Below are positions 36,438 through 47,880 of a stretch of DNA of 64,000 bases, piece after piece. The position numbers and the translations under genes are program-made. The stretch spans positions 4,835-68,834 of the forward strand of contig KB310970.1 of NCBI GenBank assembly GCA_000328365.1, read 5' to 3'. Origin of the DNA: Capitella teleta. Taxonomy: Eukaryota; Annelida; Polychaeta; Capitellidae. The notes beneath the pieces were generated by a model that made no database searches, had not been told where the DNA came from, and saw only the letters and a list, made by a program, of their open reading frames with translations. The stretch's first letter is position 1. The number at the start of each line of letters is the position of its first letter.

Positions 36438-36491
36438 AACTCCTAATTACGGACCAAAATTGGCAACAAAATCGCCAGTCTGCGCTACTCT
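36352..36491. repeat. Mini inverted-repeat element with poly(A) core
   Basis: AGAGTAGCGCAAAC at the left and the complement of GTCTGCGCTACTCT at the right form 14-bp TIRs around a 35-base A run (36400-36434). GGGGTCC...GGACC adds a weak inner pair. No clear target duplication (CAT on both sides at best). It may be a very short foldback element. Confidence 0.5.
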
Positions 36492-39292
36492 CATGATTTT
36501 ATTTATTTATAAAAGGATTTAGGGTGATAACTGAACCCTCAAATCCGTTCAATTTTTATAATACAATCGATCTTGCATCGCTACGAACCATATAAATCTT
36601 CCTGTATTATATATTTGAATCATATAGAATTTATATATATACATATATTTTTTTTCCGTGTAATGTCATATAGTATCCTGTCCACATACGAGATCATTCA
36701 GTGACAGACTGTGACACAATATCTCTGCAGAGATTATCCCATCAAACTGGTAAAAGGATCGCTAATAGTAAATCAAATCAAATGGTTTCCTGTGAGACCA
36801 ACGCCATGGTCATTTACCTAAAAAGTTTATGTTGGAGATTAGGATTAACAATCAATTGGGGAAGCAACAAATCAAAAGGTACAAACAAGTAAACCATACC
36901 AATTAATCACATCAGTCATAATCAACTTCAGCTGAGTGAAGCGTCGATCTCTTTCTGTCAGCCTCTATTGTTGCCTCTTGTTGATGACGACACATTGCAC
37001 GAGGAATTATAACCATGAATTGCGATTTCGTCCCTCACTGTAATTAAGTGCAGTGGCAGTCTGATGGCATATCAAAACCTGCTCAATTAATCAAATCATA
37101 AGCCGTTGTTTTATGGTGATTAGGTGCGTAAAACATATTCGTCCCAATGGGCTCAGATGCTTGTGACTTACGAGTAGCATTATGGAAATAAGCTGTGGAA
37201 ATGTTCATCTACTTTAGATTATGATATCATGTGGCGCCTAGACCCAACCATTAAGTAACACAAAGAAGGAATGTAAGCTTCGTGTCATGCGCACATCGTC
37301 TATTGAGGGACTCTTCAGTGCAAATTCCTGAGCTAATAATAACTTTAATGGCCATTACCCGCGTTATATAATCCATTTCAAGTATTTTCAACCAAATAGT
37401 AATTATAATTAGAATAGCTGGTCATATAAGAACATTTGCATTGATACGGGATTAAACATTGCTGGCAGTCTGCATGCTGGCTAATTGCTTTAATACATGC
37501 TACACCACGAAACTTATAATCCGCCGCATGCACAACGAGTCCAAGACTGTTAATTTTGCCTGTCATGCTTTTCATTGGATCTATATCATATTATGCTACG
37601 TGATTAATGTCACCAGACAAGTGTTCGTTTCATTGGTAATTTTGTTTTTCATGAGATATATGCACAAGTGGTATACAAGTATACAATATTAATACAAGAA
37701 AGAACGAGAAGAAAAATAAAAAAAATAAAAACCAAACAAACAAACAAACAAACAAACACACGAAAAGACACTCAGTCCGACATGTCATCAAGTGATGAAC
37801 AGCTCTAGTCTGAAACTCAAGTCGCAGCATAATGAATTTAAGAGGGAGTTGAACTCCTCCCTCGTCCACCCAGTAGTGATAAATCCGCTGCTATCTCGAA
37901 GGCGGATGAGATCCCTTAATAAGCCACCTATGAAGTTGTGTTCATTTCTTTACACGACCCAGTGTTGATGGTCTATTCAAAAATGTCAATTTTACCCCAC
38001 TCATGGTCCATTCATTCACCATTCGCCACATCATTAATATTTAAGAACATTGACCTCCGAACTGAACAATTTAAGTAATGATTATTCGCAGCATGCAATT
38101 AAGAAGGTCATCGACATCAAACTAATTAGTTTTGTATTGAATTGTATCCTTTGGAGGAAACTGCGCTCGAAAAGAAAATGCAAAAGCCACGAACATAACA
38201 TTTGGGAATCGCGTGATTATGCGACGTTATTTCTTAGCCATGCAGTTGATCGCTCAGTCGGCAGTCGTCAGCCTCAGTCCCACAGGACCATTAATTGGCG
38301 CCCTTGATCCTGCTCTTTCTCACTATGGTGCCTGCTGCAACCATTTCTCCTTCTGTCCAGTCCCCGATGTTGTCAGGCCATTCGATATGCGGAGGTCGAT
38401 CTCCTCTTCTCACCTGGCGGCTCTTCTTTAATTGCAGCACCACACGCTTTCCTCTCCTTTTCCAATGAATGCACTTTGTCAGTATTGTTCTTTATTTTCC
38501 TTTGAACCGACCGAGGCGCTTGCTTCGTTTTGACCTGGATTGAGATATCCCGGTTGATAGAGTAATTATTCATGCGTCACGAGGAGTAAAAAAAACCAAA
38601 ACGTCTATAAGATATCACAAGCACGTCCACAACAAATCGAGAGGAATACTACTCCAAATAAATCAATCGATGTAATTGAACCCTTCCACAAAGGAACTAT
38701 ACAGAAACTTCCACAATGACCGAAGAAGTGTGTGTATAAACATGGAATAAACAATCTTGTCTTCTCATTATTTCCGCTTGTTCTCTGTGGTCACCTCATA
38801 ACTCAAGTGACCTATGTGAAGGCTTCTTCCCGTGAGATATATCTTATCTTGATCTGCCCCGTTTTAAATCCTACAAGGGAAAAAAGGGAAAAACGTCTAC
38901 TTACAAAGCATCCTGCCAAGCTCACACTTATACCACCTGCGATAAACGGTTAACGGATAAATTTATGCCACGTGGAATAAACGGTTTCGGTTGATATAAC
39001 TTTGTCGCCCATTATAATGAAATTTAATATTATTCCATTTCATTTTACTACTTTTGGCTACTCTATATGGTTTATGGTTCACAATTGCTATGCTATGCAT
39101 ATGTAGACGCGTCTACCAAAGTAAGACACATAAAGACACCATATCAAATTGGATGCCTGGAAACTATACCCACATATCTCTCCGAGTAGTGGATACTGCA
39201 AGATCAGATGACCTCTTCAGCTCGTTACCAATGACGATGACATAACATTAGGCTGTAAATTATAAACATCACCATGTCTGACTCAGCTACCT
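36492..39292. other. No gene recognised
   Basis: Contains a (CAAA)n stretch at about 37731-37757. Otherwise no supportable gene or structure, although several short frames (for example 38213-38431) were read and not recognised. Confidence 0.45.
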
Positions 39293-39581
<289 letters not shown>

Positions 39582-39631
39582 NNNNNNNNNNNNNNNNNNN
39601 NNNNNNNNNNNNNNNNNNNNNNNNNNNNNNN
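39582..39631. other. Assembly gap (50 N)
   Basis: A 50-N gap, likely of nominal size, at the end of the (AT)n tract, where assemblies commonly break. Confidence 0.97.
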
Positions 39632-40468
39632 TAGTGTAATACATCTACTGCAATGTATAAACGAATGTGTTGGTCAATGATCAGTGGTTATTCAAAGTTC
39701 AAATCTGATTGAGACATTTACGAGGTGTAATACCCGGCTGGAATGTCACAGAATTATTAATACTAAGACATAAATAAGATTGAACCAAGTGTGTTTTCCT
39801 AGTATCAATAAGGGACTATAATACTGTTGCATTTTATCATGTGTAGTAGTAAATTCTCATGAAAAGAATGTGCTCGGCTTGTTGTGGTTGTTGTTGTCGT
39901 TGTCATTGTTGTTGTTCTGGCATTTTTTACTTTTTCTTTCCTTTTTGGCGACACCTACTTCCTGTATATTAGTCACTGAATCGACACTCGGTGTTAGTTA
40001 TAAAAATAAGGCCATCTATGTTCTGATGGGAACTTAAAAATTGAATTCAAAGTACCAGTCTTTATCTTCCTTAGCTTCGAGATTCTTACTTCAATATTTG
40101 GTTTCCATTTCTGCTCAGAATAGACTTCACTAAATTCGATTATGATGATCGTGCATTGTGAGCCATGCTGCATACATATCCCAATGGGAGTCTGGCAGGT
40201 TTACTTTGGCATCACTCAGAAGCGTCTGGCTTGCAACAGTCCGCAGGGAACAGCCACGTGGTCCATTCGGATGTCCAAAATTTGGCAAACTACTCTAATC
40301 CAAACGGATACATACAGAGCAGTTGTAAATTATATAACTGTGAAAGGGATATAGGATATAAGTATATCATACCTGAATTCTGGATAAAATGGAAGATATA
40401 CAAATAAAGGGGGAAAAGAACAATAATACAGAATAAATATAATTCAAAAGGGCATCAGCCTCTGAACA
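39632..40468. other. No gene recognised
   Basis: A (GTT)-rich run lies at 39881-39916. No coding region is supported. Confidence 0.5.
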
Positions 40469-40476
40469 GTTCTAAT

Positions 40477-41449
40477 CAGGGCTCGAAAAAAGACTCAACT
40501 ACTCGCCAATGCGAGTAAAAATTCTCACTGTCGAGTAAAAATATCAAGAATTGTCGCCAGATGGCGAGTAAAAATTTCGCTCTCCAAATAAAATGTAAAG
40601 GGCAGATTCTTTGGTCAACCCCAAGCAAGAGATTTTTGGTCAATCCCCAGTTAAAAAAACTGAAACCTGTGAGCCCATGCAGGCTCCTAATATCATGCAG
40701 GCAGTTTGAATTAGCTGACGCCATGTCGACGCCAGATCAGGCGAATTAATTGTGGCGCCGCCGTTGTTTATAGTTTTATACTGCATTCACATCTCTTATA
40801 ATTAAGTCACATTTTAGGTGCATATAGTATGTTATACTGGTAGTTAGTCTGACTACTATAGTACATGTTGTAGCAGCGGTTGATGAATCATTGCTTCCAT
40901 CATCCCCTCACTGACACGAAATTTGGAACCGAAAGTTGATTCCAACTCATGCTCTAATATGTTGACACGGTTTAGTTAACGCTCGAGTTAACCATTTTTT
41001 ATAATTGTTTTTGAAGATTCCCGCAAAGGGTCGATCAAAGGATTTGCGGCGTCAACAAGTATGTGCGTTTTCGTTTGTAATTTTCATTTTTGGCGGTGTT
41101 GGCTCACCTTATTCAGACTGGACACGTGGCCATTACAACATACCAGCATAACCCAGTAAAGGGAAACTCACTTTTTTAGTGATAGTACTGAATGCTTTTG
41201 ACGCATTACTCATTAGATAAAGGTGCGCTATATGGCAGCTAGTGCATTGTCACATACGATCGACATAAATTAAAAGTGATTGAGAAAGTGACATAGAATG
41301 TACCAAGAACCTACACGTATAAAATAATTGCGTTTTATGCTATATTTTATATCAGAATTTCTGGCGAGTAAAACTATATTTTGGCGAGTAAAAATTCCCT
41401 GTTTACTCGCCACATGGCGAGTAAACCTTTTCTCTTATTTCGAGCCCTG
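40477..41449. mobile_element. hAT-type non-autonomous transposon
   Basis: Both ends begin CAGGGCTCGAAA, the CAGGG-type terminus common in hAT elements. Each is flanked by the identical 8-bp GTTCTAAT (40469-40476, 41450-41457). Subterminal repeats of TGGCGAGTAAA or its complement occur in several copies at each end (near 40500-40575 and 41362-41425). Length is 973 bp with no transposase frame. A lone end of the same type is at 50301, and the interior has a diverged relative at 20880-21150. Confidence 0.93.
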
Positions 41450-41457
41450 GTTCTAAT

Positions 41458-43689
41458 TCTTTGGGGATTTCAAAAATATCAATACGTATAGCACCGACGT
41501 TTAGCTTACCTTTCATAGATTCTACCCGACCTGCTTTGGTGCCATTTTCTGTCATTCTTCTTGGATAAATTGCAGGCTTTGAGCTTATTGCATCGATGTC
41601 TATTCAGTGTGGCCACCTCAATGCTTAGGAATGACCTTGCAGAGAGCAATGATTAGAGCTCCTACTATTGACTGATTACGAATAATCAATCAAATGAATG
41701 AAGTATCATACGAGGTCAGTGCCCTTCAGCTCTCTTCTCTTGCGGCATCTCACATACATGCGACCCTCGTTAAATGTGACCATTAATATCGTTTATATGG
41801 CAGATCAGCTTTTGACACATGACAGATGGTTATTTCCGTCATATTTGGCTTGTCAGAAAAGCGGAGAAGTTGTGTATTTCTGAGGTGCTCATTAAATACG
41901 CACTTGACGTATGGGGCCTTGGCTTGCAATTGTGACACATCAAACGGTTTTTGACACATAAAATTCACTTTTGGTCATTCTATTTGGTGTACCGAGTCTG
42001 GATCTGGGTATTGGTGTATGGCTATATCATATATGCCGACATTGGACTCATTGAATGACAAAAATAAGAACGTACAGGCATAGGATTAAATGATGGGCCC
42101 ATAACGATACCTTGTTAGTGCGGATTGCTTCTTGGTTGGTTACGTCAGTTTATGGGGCGAAATGAACCGTCAGGTAATTGCCAATCTACCTGCATAGGAC
42201 ATCTAGACAGATTTTTTTTTTCTTGCTGTCATTACCAATTTAATGAATAAGCATAATTTATGCCAAACACGGGTTGAAGTCTTTTGCGAGTGCTCAAGCC
42301 AAATATTAATCAGTTCAAAAGTACGATCTCCAGGCGTGTCTAGGCACCTATTAGTCTAATTACAAGGAAAGCATTGAAGGCAGCGCGCCCATTGTCAGGT
42401 GTATGACTGGGGCAGGTGATCTATGTAAGCTGGAGCCGTGTTTGTACTTAGTATGCATTGTATACATATGAATACAAAACCTCTCCAAGCATGATCAACC
42501 AATCTCAATGGATCTCGAGGCTCGGAACATTAATCACCACAAACAGCTCACCTGACTCTTCTTATGTTCTCATTACAATTTATTATTAAATGATTATTCA
42601 TGACTGATCAACCCATGCTACACCTGCTAAAAACCTCTACGTTTCCTATCATTATGAATAACATACCACTCGATTCACATCAGCGGAATTACCGTAATAC
42701 ATGGGTCCAAAATAGGGCCACGCTGCAACTCAACCTCAAAGCAGCCTCAGTTAAGAACTAAACTAATCGTGTTTGCTTTGTATAATTTAGCCAACAAAGC
42801 GAACTAATTTATTGTTGTTCACAATCACTGTCAAGTCCTGACAGACATAAGAGTAGAGCGTCCTTCGGGTAAGTGTCGTATAGGGTGCTAAGGGGGCTGA
42901 ATTGATGGCCCGGGGATCCAGTGGGCTCTGTACGCTTACTTATCACCTCACGCCCTGCTACTCTCATGCATGGGACAATACTCTGTAAACAATGCTCGCT
43001 GTATGCGTGTCACGTACCTAATATAATTAGGGGTGATTAAGCCCTGCACCCACTCTTCTGTTTGGATGGTTCACGCTCCCCACGAATGCCATCGACCTTC
43101 GACATCAGTAATGCCCTCAATGATGGGGTCCTCTTAGTGTGATATGGCCCCCGAGGGGTAGCTGTAGTGCATTACGCGCTGACTAGATAATAATGATTTC
43201 AGGACCTCTGTGAGTATATTGGATTCTGTTCTATTCTCTGGATTTCCTAAACGTGGTCAACATTTTCCCCTGGTCTCCGATGGATTCAGACAACTTGTTA
43301 TTGCATTGGTCTTCACGGCAGAAAAGCTGCTTGTCAGTTTGATTCATGATGTAAACGCGATTGTGGCCTAATCCTGCGGGTAATACTCCAAGCATACAGC
43401 GATACATCAACATCAAGACCCTTCGTGGACTTCGTTTCATGTCACCCAGATCACAGATTAGAGACCGGGGAATTATTATCTGATACGATCTTGGTTCACG
43501 GCGCCAAAGCAATCGGCGTTTCATAATAATCATATCAATGTAATTTCTTCATATCGTTTCTTGCGCAACAAAATTATAATTAAATATGTTTTCTGGGACA
43601 CGCATTTTTTTGTCTCTTGCTATATTTTACTGTGAATAATTTACCCTCATATCATTAGGGCATTAATCACCGTATTCTTGGGATACTGA
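41458..43689. other. No gene recognised
   Basis: Unremarkable AT-rich sequence. Reading frames such as 43231-43533 (minus) were inspected and match nothing I know. Confidence 0.45.
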
Positions 43690-43890
43690 GAGTAATTCAG
43701 TCGGTTTGCGCCGGATTTCAATTCTATTTAGCCTGGGATGGCCGAGGTCCAGAGTTCGAGTCCCGGTCGCCCCACAAGACGTTAAGATTATGAGTTATAA
43801 TTTGTTTTAATTCCTTGGTGACACTACATACATGCCCAACTGCACAACATTTGCATAATGTCGTATGGTTACATGTAGAATAAAGTCATA
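43690..43890 (+). mobile_element. tRNA-derived SINE, old 5' part
   Basis: AGTAATTCAGTCGGTTTGCG (A box), CGAGGTCCAGAGTTCGAGTC (B box), a GACGTTAAGATTATGAG...ATAATT block and AGAATAAAG follow the SINE family order. The copy stops at about 43890, just before a LINE fragment. A SINE-like 3' block is found after the LINE at 45018-45066. Confidence 0.75.
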
Positions 43891-43917
43891 CTGGGATATA
43901 CTCCAATCTGTGTGAAA

Positions 43918-44861
43918 GATAAAAAAAAAAGACATAAAAAAGACCTGGGCGATTATGAAAGAAGTTATTGGTTTGCCAAAAAAAGTACTATTAGCAAATT
44001 ATTTATGATTGACGAACAAATAAAAAGTAATAAACAACTCATTGCTGATTCGCTGAATTCCTATTTTGTGATTGTGGGAAGCACACTGGACTCACAAATT
44101 CCCAGGAAAGCCATTGCCTTATAGATTTCTGTGGTCAAGCTAACAATACCAGTATCATCTTAGCTCCGATAGTTGCTGAATAAATTTCGGATTGTATAAA
44201 GCACTTGAAAGATGGCAGTCCAGGGCATGATCAAATTTAACCAGAAATTATCAAATACAGCCTAAATCCTCTAACTTACATCTTCAATTTATCCATTGAG
44301 CAAGGGCATGTACAGAGTGCTCTGAAAAAAACCAACATCACCCTTGTTTTTAAATCTGGAGACCCCTAATATTCTAACAACTATCGCCAATTTCAGTTCT
44401 CCCCACATTTAATAAAATACTCGAGGGGTTAATTTTCAATAGACTTTATAAGTTTATTGAAGATAATAACATACTATCTGACTGCCAGTATGGATTTCGT
44501 CCGGGCTTCTCTACTGAGATGGCTCTCATTGACGCCACTGAACACATCTCCAAATACTTGGACAAAATTCTACTGTTACAGAAGAGAGTGATGCAAATTA
44601 TTCACAATGAGACTTATAGAGCTCATACTGTCGCTCTTTTCTCAATCAAAAATTTTGAAAATATCGGATTTATATACTTACTTCACAGCAGTATATGTGT
44701 ACAAAAGTAAGAGAGGACTGCTACCAGCAAAACTTTCGAGTCGCTTGGGATTCTGTGGTGAGGTCTGCCGCATATCACGCTCAGCCACTCAGCACTTGGT
44801 TCGATTACGGCTGTGTAGAACTCAACTGAGACAAAATACTATTTATATACCAATGCTGTAA
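43918..44861 (+). pseudogene. LINE reverse transcriptase and C-terminal fragment with a large internal deletion
   Basis: DIKKTWAIMKEVIGLPKK, then QLIADSLNSYF, starts the pre-RT linker. HLKDGSPGHDQI.PEIIKYS is RT motif 1 (K..GSPG.D.I). LVFKSGDP and NNYR follow, then ILEGLIFNRLYKFIEDNNIL and YGFRPGFSTEMALI (motif QYGFR). At about 44570 the RT core is missing and the sequence jumps to the far C-terminus: LLQKRVMQIIHN, ISDLYTYFTAVYVYKSKRGL, LRLCRTQLRQNTI. The catalytic FADD region is therefore deleted. Frameshifts and stops are scattered. Clade is Jockey/CR1/L2-like. Polymerase function is lost. Confidence 0.88.
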
Positions 44862-45017
44862 AATATTTTATGAGTTCTTTTGTCCCTTGAAGTTGCAAGA
44901 CTACAACACCATATTCTTACTAAAAAAAATTCTTAAAAAACATTCTTGTATTATATTCTATAAATACATATGCTGCGTATCATTGCTTAATGTTTATGGC
45001 AGCATATAGAGGCACTT

Positions 45018-45066
45018 TGGCGCCCGCAAAACGCAGTCGAGTGTTGGCAGAGCCCTAAAACCACAA
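45018..45066 (+). repeat. SINE-like 3' block downstream of the LINE
   Basis: TTTGGCGCCCGCAAAACGCA, then GTTGG and GAGCCCTAAAACCAC, parallels the SINE 3' block (CTGGCGCCCGTATCACCCGA, GTTGG, GAGCCGTAAAACCCC). It is either the far half of the SINE at 43690 split by LINE insertion, or the LINE's own 3' end that the SINE shares. Confidence 0.45.
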
Positions 45067-46764
45067 TTGCCATTATACCAAATTGTCACAGTAGCCTCAT
45101 AAGAACATTCCTCCATCTCCAGTGAACACTGTGTAATGTATCAATTTAAGGCTAATTTTCTTCATAATATAAATGTATGTCTCTGTCGAGTGACAACATT
45201 TTTGATGTACCCATATGTTTATGCATAAGTGAGGATAATAATATCACTCCATTTCAATGATTTGATCAAATTCATATTTCTGAAGAAAAGAAAAAAGAAA
45301 AACAAATCTCACTATAGTTGTGTTTTTTTGGGGGAAAAATTAAAAATTGTACCCGAATCGTCATGTTGCATTAAATTTTGGCGAAAAGTAAGACACCATA
45401 AAAGGATTGCCGACACGCTTTTATGGGACTTTAAGACCTACTTTGGATTCAAGGATTTCAATAAAACTTGGTGCATAATGCAAATTTACAAGAAAATGTG
45501 TGTGACAATCACTTGTGTAATTCACTTGTTTTCCAGTTTTTATTAATATTTAATAACACGAAGGAACATAGATGTGGGACAGCCTGCGTTTTAAATCGGT
45601 GCTTTCCAAGTATTTGATATCTGACAGTGATGGATGCGCTTGCTTCCCGCTTTTCGCTTCTCAACAAACTTCTGACCCCCCAGTATTCACTAATTGCCTC
45701 TTGGCCTTCTGACTTCTCAGTATTTGCTGATTGCCTCTTGGGAGATGGAAGCAATCCCGTGCACGCGCTCCCCCAGGGTCTACACACATAGGCAGAGTTT
45801 ATATAATCACAACTATATACATATTATGCTATACAATGAAACATCGTGTAAAGTAAGTAAATGCACCCATGTAATCTTAAAAGCGTTTGTTTATGTTCTC
45901 CTTTCTCTGCACTCACATAATCTGCCTTGTATAGCATGTATTGACGCAAATGATATTTTATAAATTTTTTTTACAAGCTGTGATATTTTTTATAATTGAT
46001 ACTTTGCCGTATATGTTCTTTTCTCACATTGATCAGTCACTGCGTTCATATCCTTATGATCCGATCTTCTTATATATTAAAACAAATTCCTTTTGAGTTG
46101 TGTTTTCGCCGATCCTTATGCAAATATCAGTTTTTCCATTAAACAAACCATCGTAGTTCTTTTGCTCTCATACAGATTTCAAGCTCTTCTCCGGATGATT
46201 GCATGCTTGGGTTGTGATAGAATGTACTTACACTCGGTGAAAATACCCTTCGTGTACCTGTAACATTTTGCAAAGAGGAAACAAACACAGGTGCAATAAC
46301 TATAATTTATATATCACTGCACTCAATTTTATATGAAATCTCTGTGTGAGGTGTATTTCAACGGGGACTTTGAGGTTTCTCTGTGACATGGTGCTTGTTG
46401 TAGCTTTGTGGCATGAGTACCTGGATAAGAGCAAGGAATCAGAATTAAATTAGGTGTCAGTCAAGGAAATGACCATCGAGCGTTCCTAGATCTCTCAGCG
46501 AGGTAAAAATAGATCACCAAGAGTCTTTGGATTCTTTTTGGAGGTTGCTCCGCCATGCTTCAATTTTCTGGTGCACACCCTTCATCCAAGGAGAAGAAAA
46601 TGCATCTCTTCCATTACTTCGGAGTTGACGCGCTGGGCATCATGGGCCACCATGTTCCCTGTCCCTCTGTCAGCGCAGACTCCCTCCCATTCCTTGCACC
46701 GCTTCCTTACCATTTTTACACCATAAGAATTACCCCATTAGTAGTTTATATTAATAATGACATG
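45067..46764. other. No gene recognised
   Basis: Only a 37-bp direct duplication (45670-45743) stands out. No gene is supported. Confidence 0.5.
45670..45743 (+). repeat. Two-copy tandem repeat, 37-bp period
   Basis: TTCTGAC(C/T)..CAGTATT(C/T)(A/G)CT(A/G)ATTGCCTCTTGG occurs twice in succession with about 80 percent identity. Confidence 0.8.
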
Positions 46765-47010
46765 TGATGATCGATACCTGTAGCTATGCAAACAGCTTGA
46801 TCTCATGAGCTGTTGACGATATAAATGTGACAGCGTCCTGCAGATTATCATAGTTTCTTCTCGGCCTTCCCTCATGTCTAAGGATCCGCTGCAGATGGTA
46901 GACACTGCTGACAATACCGTGTTCCTGAGCCAAAGATTCTGTAATTATCTTGTGGGACATTCCTAGCTCATAGTATGCCTTAATTAATCAGATCCAATCT
47001 CGTTTGATCT
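46765..47010 (-). mobile_element. Broken integrase-type transposon fragment (N-terminal helix-turn-helix region)
   Basis: On the minus strand a block reads LIKAYYELGMSHKIITESLA, then QEHGIVSSVYHLQRILR and EGRPRRN. This is the helix-turn-helix lead segment (YYELG.S..I...LA..HGI..S...L.RIL...G..RR) of a family of animal proteins that carry a retroviral-type integrase core. The core itself is not visible here. It is a broken fossil fragment; age looks moderate, because the motif is still clear. Family known to me only by motif; the class of parent element is uncertain. Confidence 0.6.
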
Positions 47011-47150
47011 TACATAACTATGCTTAAACTTCAACTCCACAGCTGTTGTTCTGTACACGTGTGGCACGATTCACTCACGTTTGCACTTGCAACGTTTTCA
47101 GCACTATAGTACGGCGTGCGATCTGTCTCAATAGAGTAGGGAGCTCCATT

Positions 47151-47216
47151 CCACAATGCGTGCGCACGCCATCCACGATGGGTTCGCACTCAATCTACAC
47201 TGCGTGCGCACGTAAT
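47151..47216 (+). repeat. Three-copy 22-bp tandem repeat
   Basis: Three consecutive 22-bp units share a CCAC.ATGCGTGCGCACG..AT pattern. They contain the CpG palindrome CGTGCGCACG in the first and third units. No link to a gene. Confidence 0.85.
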
Positions 47217-47599
47217 CCACATATTCAAATTTATTTTGTCATGTCGTCTCAAGGGCTCCGTATTGATGCGCCTATGAGGAAAATATCAAAGATAATTACT
47301 GATTATAGTCTAAAATCGATTATGAAGTATCGCGTAATTTAAAAATGTGCGCATTTTGACGAAATGCGACCCCTGCTTCACTGAAATTTTTGTGAGAGCC
47401 GATCATGTGACTTTCTAGGAAATTCAGCCATTGCTATTTTCATTAGAAAAGCTAACCTATATACAAGCCAAATTTCAACTTTTTATGTTCACGCGTTCTA
47501 TGTTAAGCCGAGAACATTTCGAACAACCCTCGTACTAGCAATAATACGGAATTTATAGTCTGATTGGATTTCTTTGGTTTATATTGCAGGATTTCAGGG

Positions 47600-47875
47600 A
47601 ATCGAGTCTGATACCGACCACAACTGCAGGGTGATTGAAACAAACAGGGAATCAACACAGACGTTCCACGAAGGCTTCCTTTGTTTGGTCCATTTCTCTT
47701 CTTGATATACTTCAGGGATTCAATTAAATGTTTGGATAATTTCTCAGTAGTGCACCAAGCAGACGACAAAACTCTTCTAACAATAGTTAAAACACTGCCT
47801 ACACACTCAATTCCGAAACAATATCAAACATCACTCAAATATACACTCATTTACTTGCCAATAAGCTTACACTAA
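47600..47875 (+). pseudogene. LINE reverse transcriptase fragment (catalytic region)
   Basis: The frame reads GINTDVPRRLPLFGPFLFLI, then YFRDSIKCLDNFSVVHQADD and KTLLTIV. This matches the RT motif 'G.PQGSVLGPLLFLIYINDL..........FADDTTLL' with the A-D-D catalytic pair retained and PQGS eroded to PRRL. It is 5'- and 3'-truncated. Non-LTR, Jockey/CR1-like. Confidence 0.75.
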
Positions 47876-47880
47876 ATGCA

